Counted from the first letter of the stretch, positions 20,180 to 31,639 are shown. The stretch: 64,000 bases of DNA from Bufo bufo (GCF_905171765.1 NC_053392.1:500756556-500820555); one strand, 5' to 3'. Numbers and translations: made by a program. Notes: a model not told the origin generated them from the letters alone.

Positions 20180-21997
20180 CTCCTTAAGGACCGGGCTCAT
20201 TTTCACCTTAAGGATCAGTCCATTTTTTGCAAATCTGACCAGTGTCACTTTATATGGTGATAACTTTAAAACGCGTTAACTTATCCAGGCCATTCTGAGA
20301 TGTTTTTTTCATCACATATTGTACTTCATGACACTGGTAAAATGGAGTAAAAATAAATAAATCTTTTTTATTTATAAAAAAATACCAAATTTACCCAAAA
20401 TTTGGAAAAATTAGCAAATTTCCAAGTTTCAATTTCTCTACTTCTAAAATACATAATAATACCTACAAAAATAGTTATTACTTGTCATTCCCAAAATGAT
20501 CCAAACATGAAGAAGACATATGGGGAATGTAATTTTATTTTTTGGGGATGCTAGAAGGCTTAGAAGTTTAGAAGCAAATCTTGAAATTTTTCTGAAATTT
20601 TCAAAAACCCACTTTTTAAGGACCAGTTCAGGTCTAAAGTCACTTTGTGAGGCTTACATAATAGAAACCACCCAAAAATGACCCCATTCTAGAAACTACA
20701 CCCCTCAAGGTATTCAAAACCCTTTAGGTATTCCACAAGAGTTATTGGCAAATGGAGATGAAATTTCAGAATTTACATTTTTTGGCAAATTTTCCATTTT
20801 AAGCAATTTTTTTCCAGGAACAAAGCAAGGGTTAACAGCCAAACAAAACTCAATATTTATTGCCCTGATTCTGTAGTTTGCAGAAACACCCCATATGTGG
20901 CCATAAACTACTGTACAGGCACACGGTAGGGCGTAGAGGGAAAGATGCGCTGTGTGGTTTTTGGAAGGCAGATTTTGCTGGACTGGTTTATTTACACTAT
21001 GTCCCATTTGAAGCTCTTCTGATGCACCCCTAGAGTAGAAACTGCATAAAAGTGACCCCATTTTGGAAACAATGGGATAAGGTGGCAGTTTTGTTGGGAC
21101 TATTTTTAGTGTACATATGATTTTTGGTTGCTCTATATTACATTTTTGTGAGGCAGGGTTACCAAAAATAGTAATTCTGAAATGTCATCTCCATTTGCCA
21201 TAAACTGTTGAGGAACACCTAAAGGGTTAATAAAGTTTGTAAAATCAGTTTTGAATAACTTGAGGGGTGTAGTTTCTTATATGGGGGTCACTTTTATGGA
21301 GTTTCTACTCTAGGGGTGCATCAGGGGCTCTTCAAATGGGACATGGTGCCAAAAAAAAGGCCATCAAAATCTGCCTTCCAGAAACCATACGGCGTTCCTT
21401 TCCTTCTGCCCTTCTGCAGTTTGGTCATACAGCAGTTTATGACCACATATGGGGTGTTTCTGTAAACTGCAGAATCAGGGTTTTGGCACTATTTATATTA
21501 ATTTTTTTTGACAGTGTTCATCTGAGGGGTTAGGTCATGGGGTATAATTAAATTTATTTAGGTTTTACACTATATTATCCTTTTCTAAACCAAAAAAAAA
21601 CATTTTAGTATCTTTATAGTCCAACAGTCCGTTTTTTTTTAAGTTTTTAGCCGATTATCTTAGGTAGGGGATCATTTTTTGCGGGATGAGAGGACGGTTT
21701 TATTGGCACTATTTAGGGGGGCATGTGACTTTTTGATCGCTTGCTATTGCACTTTTTGTGATGTAAGGTGACAAAAAATACCTTTTTTTGCACCGTTTTA
21801 ATTTTATTTTTTTGACCGTGTTCATCTGAGGGGTTAGCTCATGGGGTATTTTTATAGAGAAGATTCTTACGGATGGCGATATATGTCTACTTTTTTTTCT
21901 TTATTTAAGTTTTACAAAATAATATTTTTGAAAAAATAGTTTTTTTGTTTTAGTGTCTCAAGTCTGAGAACCATAGTTTTTTTCCGATTGTCAGTGG
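20180..21997. other. piggyBac non-coding arm, no gene
   Basis: AT-rich sequence with partial inverted copies of the 350-bp unit of 4700-6340 (for example CACTTTTTGTGATGTAAGGTG at 21750 and GTGTTCATCTGAGGGGTTAG at 21505 and 21820). Open frames here reflect homology to 6341-6935 and are not genes. Confidence 0.65.
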
Positions 21998-22600
21998 CTA
22001 AATGGAATTCAAATTGGAGAAGGGGATTATAAATTTAGTATTCAACCCCCTCCTGTGACACACTCTGCCTTTTTTTGGGACCGTCCCTTCTTTCCAGAAT
22101 GGGGGACCACACCTGGAAAGTGTTGGCCAGGGATGATCCGGGAGCCTCCAGTTACTGAGGTACTCCAGCCTGCTCTTTCCCGCTCTTTCCTGGTCAGAAA
22201 AGATCAGGGCCTTGAGGACTGCCTCATAGAACTGCAGGAATTTACCTGTGTTGCCAGCGCTCCGGGACAACACAAAAGAGTTGTACAAGGCAACCTGTAC
22301 CAAGTAGAACACAACTTTTTTGTACCATGCCCAGGTTTTTCGCATGGCATTATATGGCTTGAGGACTTGATCAGAGAGATCAACTCCTCCCATATACCAA
22401 TTGTAGTCGATGATACAATCGGGCTTGAGGACCGTTGACGCGGCACCTCGCACAGGGACAGGGGTGATGCCATTACCGTGAATTGTGGACAGTACAAGGA
22501 CATCCCTCTTGTCCTTATATCTGACCAGCAACAGGTTTCCACTGGTAAGGGCATGGGTCTCACCCCTAGGGATTGGTACAGGAGGGAGTGGGTAGGGAGG

Positions 22601-23593
22601 TGTCACGGCGGACAGGATACAAGATACACAGAAAATAAACAAACAAGTGTCTAGGCAAGAAGCTGGGGATAAAGGTCACCTCCTGACAAATCCCTACCAG
22701 CTCTCCCTAGACTTCTATGCCCATGTTCAGACCCTGAAGGTGGGAATAACGTGTCCTGGTGCCTAGGCTGAAGATTCCCTAAAATCCCTAAGATGGTGAA
22801 AGGGGGAAAGAGGCAGCCTGCTCCCTCAGGACCTGGAGGGGCAGGCGTCTCTCTAACAGCCTAGACAGACAACCACAAGAAAACAAAAACCAACTTATCT
22901 TGTACTGAGCAGGAACAGCAAATCCTTCCTTCCTTCCTCTGAGCCAGACAAAAGCTATAACCCGCACAGGACACTGGGAGTGGGCGTAATTTAAAGGGAA
23001 CCTGTCATGTGGATATTTGATTATAATCGAACTAGTTATATACAATCATTAACTACTAAAAAGTGCCTTAGATGTATTCACTTACTGGTGTGACAGATGG
23101 TTACCTCATAATATACACACAAAGATGCCGCATGCCGCATGCTAATGAGCTGATTTGAGTCCAGCGTGATGTCATTGAGTCCAGCGTATATTTAATTCAG
23201 AGCTATAGCCACTCCCCTGCCCACCTGCTGCTGATTCATATGGAAAAAAACTGTCATTCAGCAGCAGGTAGGCGGGGAGAGTCAGAAGCTCATGAATATT
23301 CAGGACTCATCATTATCAGCTGGAGCTTTTCAATACAAGATGTTGGCAGATTGACTGGGTCAATTAAATAAAGTGACCCAGCATTTTGCTAAGAGAATCA
23401 GTCACTTATTTATGTTGCCCTTAGTTAGGACACCATAAAACTGGTGACAGGTTCCCTTTAAACTCAAACCAACGACCCCACTTAGTGCACCTGAAGGGAG
23501 GCGGATATAGCTCAACTCCAAACAAAAAAAAAAGGCTACACACGTGCTGCTAACCTGGCAGACCTCTGCACATAGCCTGAACAGGGCATGACA
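22601..23593 (+). mobile_element. Solo LTR with nested MITE
   Basis: The unit begins TGTCACGGCGG and ends GGGCATGACA, with perfect 5-bp duplications GGAGG at 22596-22600 and 23594-23598. TG...CA ends, short TSD and lack of internal genes identify a solo LTR left by recombination. Its termini resemble those of the chromovirus LTR (TGTCACCGCC to CATGACA), but the interiors differ, so it is a different family. A TTAA MITE occupies 22991-23461. Orientation is set arbitrarily to plus. Confidence 0.85.
22991..23461. mobile_element. TTAA MITE nested in solo LTR
   Basis: The ends read TTAAAGGGAACCTGTCATG and, at the right, GGTGACAGGTTCCCTTTAA. The family matches the palindrome at 16975-17259 by termini but the interior is different and less palindromic. 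Confidence 0.85.
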
Positions 23594-24713
23594 GGAGGCC
23601 GCGTTGATTTTTCCGCACGGTCCCACAAGCGGACATGGATCTGGCGGCGAAGGACTGGAACAAGGGGATACTAGTATAAAAGTTATCCACTTACAGGTGA
23701 TAACCCTTATCTAGCAGTGGGTGCATATGGTCCCACACAAGTTTCCCGCTAACACCCACAGTGGGGGGACATTCTGAGGGTTGAATACGGGAATCTCGCC
23801 CCACGTACACATGAAACTTTTAAGTGTACCCTGAGCTTCACGCCATACCTCGCCCGCTTAGAGGGAACATAATGGTGAAAAATGAGTCTCCCCTTGAAAG
23901 CAATGAGAGACTCATCAACCGCGACCTCTCTTCCAGGTACATAGGCCTCCCAAAATTTGGCCCCAAAGTGATCGATGACCGGCCTGATTTTGTACAGGAG
24001 GTCATAGGCAGGATCACCTTGGGGGGCACATGCTGCATTATCTGTGTAATGCAGGCATTTCCGGATGGCCTCAAACTGGGTACGTGTCATGGCCGTACTG
24101 TAAAGTGGGGTCTGGTAGAGGACGTCCCCACTCCAGTAATGCCTGACACTGGGTTTTTTGACTAGGCCTATGTGCAGCATGAGGGCCCAAAAAGTCCTCA
24201 TCTCGGCTTTACTGACCGGAGTCTTGCCACCGGCCCTAGCCAAAAAGGAGCCCGGGTGTTGAGCAATGTACTGTTGGGCATATAGGTTCGTTTGCTCCAC
24301 CATCAGATTCACAAAGTGGTCACTGAAAAAAAGACTAAAATAGTCATATTCAGTGAAGCCCACTGTGGGAATCTGGATTCCTGCTTGGCCAACAAAATAA
24401 GGAATCACAGGCTCAAAATGCTCTGGGGTACACCAGACAAGTTCACCAGTAGGGGGCTCAGGTGGACTTATCTGGTGGGCCGGAAAACTAGTACGAGCCC
24501 CAGAGCTGCTCGTACTAGTGTGGGCCACAGGGTCCCTGGCATGGCGGTCCCCTTGCTCCGCCTGGCGGCGTCTCCGCTGACTTGGGGGCTCATCATCATC
24601 GCGGATGACAAGAGGAAAATGGGGTCATCCTCGTCCTCACTGGGACTCTCGGATTCGGAGGCAAGTAGGGTGTATGCCTCCTCAGCCGAGAACGTCCGAC
24701 AGGCCATAGGGGA

Positions 24714-24741
24714 TTGTGTGTGTGTGTGTGTGTGCGTGCGT
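24714..24741. repeat. (TG)n microsatellite
   Basis: A run of TG dinucleotides just upstream (on the transposase strand) of the piggyBac start codon region. Confidence 0.9.
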
Positions 24742-25431
24742 GGAAAACTTTATTCAGTCTGCGTGTGTGTGGGGGACGGGTGTTCTCGTACTTTGCCCTA
24801 CACCTAACAGAAAAAAAATTTTTTGAAAATCCCAAAAAGTGTAAAAAAATAAATAAAAGATTTAACTGCACTGATTAGCGGTACGAAGCTGATCAGCGGT
24901 GGGGTGGGCGATGCGCTAACAGTGGCCGGACGCTAAGAGTGCCGGCCACAGTCAGCGCATGCAAAAAAACTAAAACATGTGTTTGTGGGGGCGGGGGGGG
25001 GGGCAAGCTGCAGCACCCCTGGGGGGTCTAGGGTCACAGCTGAGTGCTGTGGACCCCAGACACCCGATCCGGTGCGACAACACAATAAAAAAACTTTTAT
25101 TTTTTCCCCCTAACTCTCTCTCACTATCCCTGCCTAATCTACCTCTCCCTACCGCTCCAAAATACACTGATGTGTGCCTGATGGCACAAAAAAACGTACA
25201 ATACAGCCGAGCTCCTCTCTCTTCCGCTCCATGGACCTGTATGAGCGGGGAGAGGAGCTCCGGCAATTCAGAATTGCAGCTGCACCCACCCACCTGCCCA
25301 GCAGGCACCTTCTTCCGATCATCGCCCGCCGCGCGGCGGTGATCGGAAATACACAGGGCGTACAGGTACGCCCTGTGTCCTTAAGTACCAGGACATTAGG
25401 GCGTACCTGTACGCCCTGTGTCCGTAACAGG
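24742..25431. other. piggyBac right arm, no gene
   Basis: GC-rich terminal arm on the transposase-promoter side. It includes a G-rich run near 24986-25005 and, at 25350-25425, the 13-mer CGTACAGGTACGCCC or its complement three times, forming terminal palindromes. Confidence 0.65.
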
Positions 25432-25435
25432 TTAT

Positions 25436-25674
25436 GGGACTATATACAGGAGTATGTGACTATAAATAATATTATAAGTGATAACCAGCATGGGTTTACC
25501 AAGGACAGAAGTTGTCAGACTAACCTGATTTGTTTTTATGAGGTGAGTAGTAGCCTGGACAGAGGGGCTGCTGTGGATGTAGTGTTTCTGGATTTTGCAA
25601 AGGCTTTTGATACTGTCCCTCATAGACGCTTAATAAGTAAAGTAAGGTCTTGCAGATTCACCTTCTGGTTTTAG
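25436..25674 (+). pseudogene. CR1/L2-type LINE reverse transcriptase, continuation
   Basis: Beyond the piggyBac insertion the LINE protein resumes with IISDNQHGFTKDRSCQTNL and VDVVFLDFAKAFDTVPHRRL, which carries the first catalytic aspartate (FLDFAKAFD). It ends before the FADD box, at a stop at 25672-25674; the Tc1 insertion starts 17 bases later and the LINE does not resume beyond it. Confidence 0.88.
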
Positions 25675-25690
25675 GACCTACATAGATATA

Positions 25691-25904
25691 CAGTCATGTG
25701 AAAAAATTAGGACACCCTTTGAAAGCATGTGGTTTTTTGTAACATTTTTAATAAATGATTATTTCATCTCCGTTTCAACAATACAGAGAGATTAAAGTAA
25801 TCCAACTAAACAAAGAAAACTGAAGAAAAGTCTTTTCAAGATCTTCTGTAAATGTCATTCTACAAAAATGCCTATTCTAACTGAGGAAAAAGATAGGACA
25901 CCCT
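25691..25904 (+). repeat. Tc1 left terminal inverted repeat
   Basis: Pairs with 27098-27311. The two mismatches are ATGATTA against ATGGTTA and CCAACTAAA against CCGACTAAA. Confidence 0.93.
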
Positions 25905-26069
25905 CACATGTATTCCCTCTTAAATTGGCTCAGATCTCACACAGGTATATCACACCAGGTGCACATAATTAGTAGATCGTTACTCTGCATGTTGAATGAG
26001 GCTTGCCCTATTTAAACCTCAGACATTTAGTTTGGTGTGCTCCTGACTGTTGAAGTGAGAGTGAGCACC

Positions 26070-27092
26070 ATGGTGAGAGCAAAAGAGCTGTCAGAGGACT
26101 TCAGAAAAAAGATTGTAGCAGCCTATGAGTCTGGGAAGGGATTTAAAAAGATCTCAAAAGATTTTGAAATCAGCCATTCCACTGTCCGGAAGATAGTCTA
26201 CAAGTGGAGGGCTTTCAAAACAACTGCCAACATGCCCAGGACTGGTCGCCCCAGCAAGTTCACCCCAAGAGCAGACCGCAAGATGCTAAAAGAGGTATCC
26301 AAAAACCCTAAAGTGTCATCTCGAGAACTACAGCAGGCTCTGGCTACTGTTGATGTAGAAGTACATGCCTCTACAATCAGAAAGAGACTGTACAAGTTTA
26401 ACTTGCATGGGAGGTGTGCAAGGAGGAAACCTTTGCTTTCCAAGAGAAACATCGAGGCCAGACTGACATTTGCCAGCGATAAAGTTGACAAAGACCAGGA
26501 CTTCTGGAATAATGTTCTTTGGACAGATGAGTCCAAAATTGAATTATTTGGACACAACAGCAGAGGACATGTTTGGCGTAAACCAAACACAGCATTCCAA
26601 GAAAAGAACCTCATACCAACTGTGAAGCATGGAGGTGGAAGTGTCATGGTTTGGGGCTGCTTTGCTGCAGCAGGACCTGGTCAGCTCACCATCATAGAAT
26701 CCACGATGAATTCTACTGTGTATCAGAAGGTGCTTGAAGAACATGTGAGACCATCAGTTAGAAAATTAAAGCTGAAGCGGAACTGGACCATGCAACATGA
26801 CAATGACCCAAAACATACTAGTAAATCAACCAAAGATTGGCTGAAAAAGAAGAAATGGAGAGTCCTGGAATGGCCAAGTCAAAGTCCAGATTTGAATCCC
26901 ATTGAGATGCTGTGGGGTGACTTGAAAAGGGCTGTACGTGCAAGAAACCCCTCAAACATCTCACAGCTGAAAAAGTTCTGCATTGAGGAGTGGGGTAAAA
27001 TTTCCTCAGACCGATGTCGAAGACTGGTAGATGGCTACAAGAACCGTCTCACTGCAGTTATTTCAGCCAAAGGAGGTAACACTCGCTATTAG
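26070..27092 (+). CDS. Tc1-family transposase, intact
   Basis: The start is the ATG at 26070, preceded by ACC in a good Kozak context; an upstream in-frame ATG at 26037 would add 11 residues without family support. The product is 340 residues, the usual Tc1 length. The N-terminal paired-type helix-turn-helix pair covers about 1-110 with a TGRPS linker at 58-62. The DDE catalytic domain has Asp153 (LWTDESKIELFG), Asp244 (QHDNDPKHTSKS) and Glu279 (LNPIEMLWGDLK), spaced as in active Tc1 transposases, plus the glycine-rich HGGGSVMVWGCF. It would bind its own terminal repeats and cut and paste the element into TA sites. The stop lies 6 bases before the right terminal repeat. Confidence 0.95.
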   Translation: MVRAKELSEDFRKKIVAAYESGKGFKKISKDFEISHSTVRKIVYKWRAFKTTANMPRTGRPSKFTPRADRKMLKEVSKNPKVSSRELQQALATVDVEVHASTIRKRLYKFNLHGRCARRKPLLSKRNIEARLTFASDKVDKDQDFWNNVLWTDESKIELFGHNSRGHVWRKPNTAFQEKNLIPTVKHGGGSVMVWGCFAAAGPGQLTIIESTMNSTVYQKVLEEHVRPSVRKLKLKRNWTMQHDNDPKHTSKSTKDWLKKKKWRVLEWPSQSPDLNPIEMLWGDLKRAVRARNPSNISQLKKFCIEEWGKISSDRCRRLVDGYKNRLTAVISAKGGNTRY

Positions 27093-27097
27093 GGGCA

Positions 27098-27311
27098 AGG
27101 GTGTCCTATCTTTTTCCTCAGTTAGAATAGGCATTTTTGTAGAATGACATTTACAGAAGATCTTGAAAAGACTTTTCTTCAGTTTTCTTTGTTTAGTCGG
27201 ATTACTTTAATCTCTCTGTATTGTTGAAACGGAGATGAAATAACCATTTATTAAAAATGTTACAAAAAACCACATGCTTTCAAAGGGTGTCCTAATTTTT
27301 TCACATGACTG
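27098..27311 (-). repeat. Tc1 right terminal inverted repeat
   Basis: Partner of 25691-25904, ending CACATGACTG before TA. Confidence 0.93.
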
Positions 27312-27313
27312 TA

Positions 27314-29057
27314 GTCATAGGACCATGCAGATCCTCCTACCCTAAAGAATCATTGCATATTGCAGTTTTGTCAAAGTTTTTGGTGTGATTTGTGGCAAAA
27401 TCAGCAACAGAACTGCAGGTGCCTCAAACCTTTTATAATTTGGTTTTTAAATAAAATTGCACCCATGGATCAATATTGTCAGGTGGCGCTCTAGGCAAAT
27501 GCCTACCCTTTGTCCCAGTCCTGCCCAAAAGACGAAATCACACTTTACATACAACAAAAATGTAATTAAATAAATGAAATATCTGTTTTTATCTGATAAG
27601 AAAATAGCTTTTAATCTTTTATGTGTTTTTTTTTCCTCTTTCAATAATCTATGTTCCTATATCCAATAGTGGAAGCTGAATTAATATAAAACAGAGAATG
27701 ATCTATGAACACAATATCTCAGAATGTAATAGAAAGCTGTGGGTTACCAGCAAAAAAAAAAGAGTGATTTTCATAATCATGAAGCAATCATGCTTATTAG
27801 GAAGGAACCTGGTTATGATTTATTTTGTTGCGTTAAGCATGATTCAGTATTTTCATTGCTGTGCTAATTGCTTTGCTGTTATTTTGGTAGGATATAATGT
27901 GTATATTTTCTATTCAGAGAATCCAAATATATAATATTCTGACAAAAGACACATTGCAATAATAATCCTCATTTGAGAGCATGATACATGAAATTGTTTT
28001 CACAGTTATTTGTTCAGACATTCTGTAGAGATCTGCCTCAGGCTCCCTAATGGAAACAATATAATTTCTATAAAAAAAATATACATGTCCTACAGTCCTA
28101 CCATGTAATCTAGCTTTGTTTTTCTACCAGACTGACTGCCCCTGCAGTGACCAGGTTTGGGGTGGCTCCAATGCTATGCTGGGTCCTCTGGACATTGTAA
28201 AGGTGTCACCACGTGCTGCTGCTCTCTGGAAGGGATAGTAAGGCATGGTGCACCCCAATGAGAAAGTCCAGAGAGTCAGGGTCTGCAGTAAACCAGTGTG
28301 CTTCTTTACTGGAGGAATTCAGGTGCAAAACAATACAGATGAGGCATAGGTCTAGCTTCTCCAGTCTCCTCCTTGGCAGAAGAAGGGTTAAAGGCTCAGA
28401 AAATGCCTGAGCTAGCTGTCTCTATCTCTCTCAGAAGGCTGGTGCACTGGCCAAAAGCTGGAGGCCCACCTTCTGTATCTCAGTAGTTCAGCTGGCTCCT
28501 TGGTCACAGGGCTGGTGACCCATGGTGTAGCTAGCCACCTAAGACCTGTCCTAGGTTGCTAATATGACTTATATGTTATACAGCTAGACCTGCCAATAAT
28601 GTTAATACAGTTGCTAAGTTTTTTATATTAGAGACAGAATGAGAGCTATTTACAGTGACTTCATGTTTCTGGATGTCATATAACAGTTATATATTGTGTT
28701 CACAGAAGCAGAAAAGATAATATGCCTTTAAGATTCAGTAAATTAATGTAAGGTAAGCTCAATGACAGCAGAATTAACAACAGAAAGCATTGAGTTAAAC
28801 TGTTGTTACTACCCAGTAGTCAGTATACACCTACACCAGAGAAGAGAAGCTGAGAAGACATTTCCAGTCAGGGCTGTATTTTATGGGAACAAGAGGCCAA
28901 ATAGGTATTTAGAACGGTTATATTATGTTCATATTTTTAATATTGTGATTAGAACTGTATACCTGAACCAGTTATATGTTTGTTTACAGTTCCACCAAAC
29001 TGCGAAAATCATATCACAAACTGCATAAAAACAAACCAATAGCAAATCTCAGATATG
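27314..29057. other. No gene seen; possible LTR remnant near the end
   Basis: No recognisable protein. 28130-28560 is moderately GC-rich and resembles an interspersed repeat, without identified ends. From about 28574 (TGTTATACAGC) through 29871 (CATAGAACA), minus the solo LTR in between, the sequence has the character of an LTR: a polyadenylation signal AATAAA near 29811 and an abrupt change after it. It might be the 5' LTR of the BEL/Pao element whose pol relics lie at 58231-61234, but this link is a guess. Confidence 0.35.
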
Positions 29058-29586
29058 TGTCAAGGAAGGTGTTACAGAAAACTAGAAGACACAAATGAAG
29101 ATCCGACTGACTTGATCCCAAAACTAAGGAACCAAAGGGTAAGCTCTGTAACAGCCCTAGCTCTCTCCCTTACTGCTTAGCCTATGCAAAAATCTCTATG
29201 GTAGATAATTGCATACCCTCGTTCCTCGACTGTATGACACCTGAACACCCTATAATAGTGAGGGAACACGACCACCGGCTCCCTACACTTAATACAGAGG
29301 GAGTCAGGGTTACCTAGGATCAAGCAAACAGGAAAACAGGAATAAAGAAACAGACTTATCTTGTGGATGCAGCAGTAACAGCTTCTAGCATCAGCACACT
29401 CCAGGAAGTTGTATAAACCGCAAAGTGATGCAGTATGGGAGGGGATTTAAAGGGATGCAATCAGTGCAACTAGATGACAGCTGAGAGAGGGAAACGAGAT
29501 GACAAAACGAAAGCAAAACAAAAGAACCTCAAGCAGGAGGTTCTGAAGAACGTCTGTCAGAGCTTCACAGATGTCTGGCGGTGACA
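29058..29586 (-). mobile_element. Solo LTR of the chromovirus family
   Basis: It is a diverged, reverse-oriented relative of the LTRs at 31640 and 44228. Shared blocks are GACTTGATCCCAAA, CACCCTATAATAGTGAGG, GACCACCGGCTCCCT and AGAACGTCTG. Ends are TGTCA and TGACA, with a perfect 5-bp duplication ATATG at 29053-29057 and 29587-29591. At 529 bp it has the same length as the 3' LTR of the chromovirus (531 bp). No internal region remains. Confidence 0.9.
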
Positions 29587-30729
29587 ATATGCCTCTCAGA
29601 GCAATTATAAAGTGCTTAAATAACTTAGAGTGAAAGTACAGATACTGAAGAGAGAAATATATCCACCAATTATGTTGAATGACAAGATTGAAAAGTTAAA
29701 CCATCATCTTATGCATACCGCCATTTTGTGATACTTTATGCAATATGTGTTTGTACATGGACTATCTGCTGCGGAGGTGGCAGTGTTATATATGAAGAAA
29801 AGTTGAAGTTAATAAAGAAGTTATTTTAAGCATTTGGTGTGCTCTTTAAGCCTACTGTTTCCATAGAACAGCGCTAAAAGAATTAAAGCAGAGTAACAGA
29901 CAGTCTGGTTGGACTAAAAAGTTAGATCTTTCAAATTCTTCTAATTCCACAGCGCAAAAGACACTTCACAGTGGAACGATCGACTTCAGAGGGCAAAGCG
30001 ATAGCGCTCCTCAACTTGCACAGTAAAGAGCGCATTAGAGCAGCGGAGCGCCAGCATATACCGACGAGCAAACACTGTTCTCTGAGTGAGCAAGCAAAGA
30101 CACCTCAGCAGAGTTACCACAGAGGCCATAGAACATGTGTATTAGTCAAACTGCAGCCGACCCTTAAAGTGGCGGAACAGCAAAGGCAAGATAGTCAGGG
30201 AAAAGGCACCAACCCTGCTGCGATCCCTAGAGAGAGAAAGAGATGCATGGTGGGAGTCCAGAGTCCAGAGCAAAAGTGCCTGCTCCGCTATCAACGAAGA
30301 GGACACAAACTGCAGCCAGCAATTTTTCCGCCATTAGGCCCAAAGCTCACAGCAGCGTATCCAAGCCAGTGCATCTCAATCATCGCAATTCAGTACAGAG
30401 CATCGCATCACATCAAGAGAAACTTATTGAGCAAGTGCAAGCAAGAAAAGAAACGTCTCTTTTAAGACTGAAATTTGTTCCAGCAACCTTCAGATCGCAT
30501 TATCCTGCTCTTCAAAAAGGTCATAGCTTCCCTTTTTATTACTTCTTATTGCATATAGGCTTTGGCATAAAGAGACATTTTCATGTTCAGGAATAAAAGA
30601 TTTTAAAGTAAAACAAAAGATAGTTTGTAGTACACAGACTCTAAAGTATTTAATGTGAAAGTAATTTATAGCCTGCATTTATCGCTGTTACATTTAAAGT
30701 GAAAGTCATTTATTTCTGCATTTGTCAGT
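29587..30729. other. Unassigned; possible retroelement leader
   Basis: An open frame of 164 residues (29971-30465) is rich in Lys, Arg and Gln and has no family motif that I know. Sequence at 30620-30737 contains repeated GCATTTAAAGTGAAAG motifs that continue after the hAT at 56804-56870, confirming that the hAT block was inserted here. Confidence 0.4.
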
Positions 30730-30849
30730 ATTGCATTTAGAGTTGAGCGGACACCTGGATGTTCGGGTTCGACGAGTTCGGCCGAACTTGACCCCGAATC
30801 CCATTGAAGTCAATGGGGACCCGAACCTTTGGGCACTAAAATGGCTCTA

Positions 30850-31637
30850 AAATAGTCCTGGAAAGGGCTAGAGGTCTGCAAAAGGCATCAAAATGTGCTT
30901 AAGAGCATGGCAACTGTTCTGCAAACAAATGTGGATAGGGAAATGACTTAAAATAACATAAAATACAGAAAAATTTAAAATAACAATCTGGATCTAGGAG
31001 TAGGAAGTTGAGGAGGCGGTGGATGTGGCGGTGTAGGTTGACGTGGCGGTGTAGGTGGAAGCGGCGGTGAAGGAGGAATAGGTAGCCAACACTGATTTGT
31101 GTTATTTTTAATTTTTAAATTGGGGTATCCCCCAAAATATTGGGACATATAACAAAATAAAACAAAGAAAAAGTGCACTTGAGTACAAGAACGGATGGTT
31201 GAGGCTGGTATAAATGTCTATTCTGCACAAGGTACGGACAAGTCCTGTGGGATCCATGCCTGGTTCATTTTAATAAACGTAAGCTTGTCCACATTGGCTG
31301 CGGCCTGTGATAATGCTCTCTGCCGTGCTAAACACACGTTCACACTATACACTGGCTGCAGGGCAGGTCAGCACCTCCAAGGCTGACAAAGCTTTTCCAC
31401 ATTTTGGCCATGCTAACCCTGCCTTCTCAGGTGCTGGTGGTGCCCCAGCTGCGTTGGCGACCTCTTTCTTCTCCTCTGCCTTCGCCTTGTGCTTCCACTG
31501 TGCCCCCGCTGTCAGGTGGGAATGCTATCATCAGCGTGCGCTTGTAGTCGCGCATCTTCCAATCAGTAACAGATGTTTTCACTAAATTTAGTTCCCTGTC
31601 AGCAATGCAGAGCAGGGGTTCATTCACAGCAAAAGGG
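30850..31637 (-). pseudogene. hAT transposase 3' end, duplicate deleted copy
   Basis: It matches 45900-46870 in the same orientation (landmarks AAATGTGCTTAAGAGCATGG, CTATTCTGCACAAGGTAC, GCCTGGTTCATTTTAAT, GGTGGTGCCCCAGCTGCGTTGG). It encodes the hAT dimerisation tail on the minus strand but lacks internal segments. After 31575 it passes directly into a 92-bp satellite monomer (GCAGGGGTTCATTCACAGC), where the chromovirus is inserted. Confidence 0.8.
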
Positions 31638-31639
31638 TG

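Larger units (their letters stand above)
21998..24707 (-). pseudogene. piggyBac transposase, broken
   Basis: Reading from 24707: an acidic N-terminus (FSAEEAYTLLASESESPSED), a frameshift near 24550, then the core to 23749 with VGFTEYDYFSLFFSDHFV, AVDESLIAFKGRL (first catalytic Asp) and SKRARYGVKL. Beyond another shift, a stop falls immediately before VDNFYTSIPLF (second Asp) near 23690. A solo LTR splits the gene at 22601-23593. The C-terminal part resumes as GAASTVLKPDCIIDYNWY and MGGVDLSDQ (third Asp) to 21998. The usual C-terminal cysteine-rich domain is missing after KKGRVCHRRG. All three catalytic aspartates remain, but the gene is dead. Confidence 0.9.
20180..25431 (-). mobile_element. 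piggyBac element, decayed autonomous copy
   Basis: Flanks are TTAA (20176-20179) and TTAT (25432-25435, one substitution from TTAA). Removing the element joins the LINE reverse transcriptase reading on both sides, which independently proves the boundaries. The left end reads CTCCTTAAGGACC; the right end carries CGTACCTGTACGCCCTGTG repeats. It carries a broken transposase on the minus strand (21998-24707). The same termini bound the transposase-less element at 4219-15241, so this is a candidate relative of its source. Confidence 0.9.
25691..27311 (+). mobile_element. Tc1 element, young and apparently complete
   Basis: The element is 1621 bp long with terminal inverted repeats of 214 bp (25691-25904 and 27098-27311) that differ at only two positions by eye. 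TA flanks both ends (25689-25690 and 27312-27313). Termini read CAGTCATGTGAAAAAATTAG. The transposase is intact with all catalytic residues. Near-identical terminal repeats plus an open gene imply recent insertion compared with every other element in the window. Confidence 0.95.

Noticed and set aside
29971..30465. 164-residue basic open frame as a possible gag of BEL/Pao
   Set aside because: No zinc knuckle, no conserved BEL gag motif and no supporting frame downstream; kept only as unassigned sequence.
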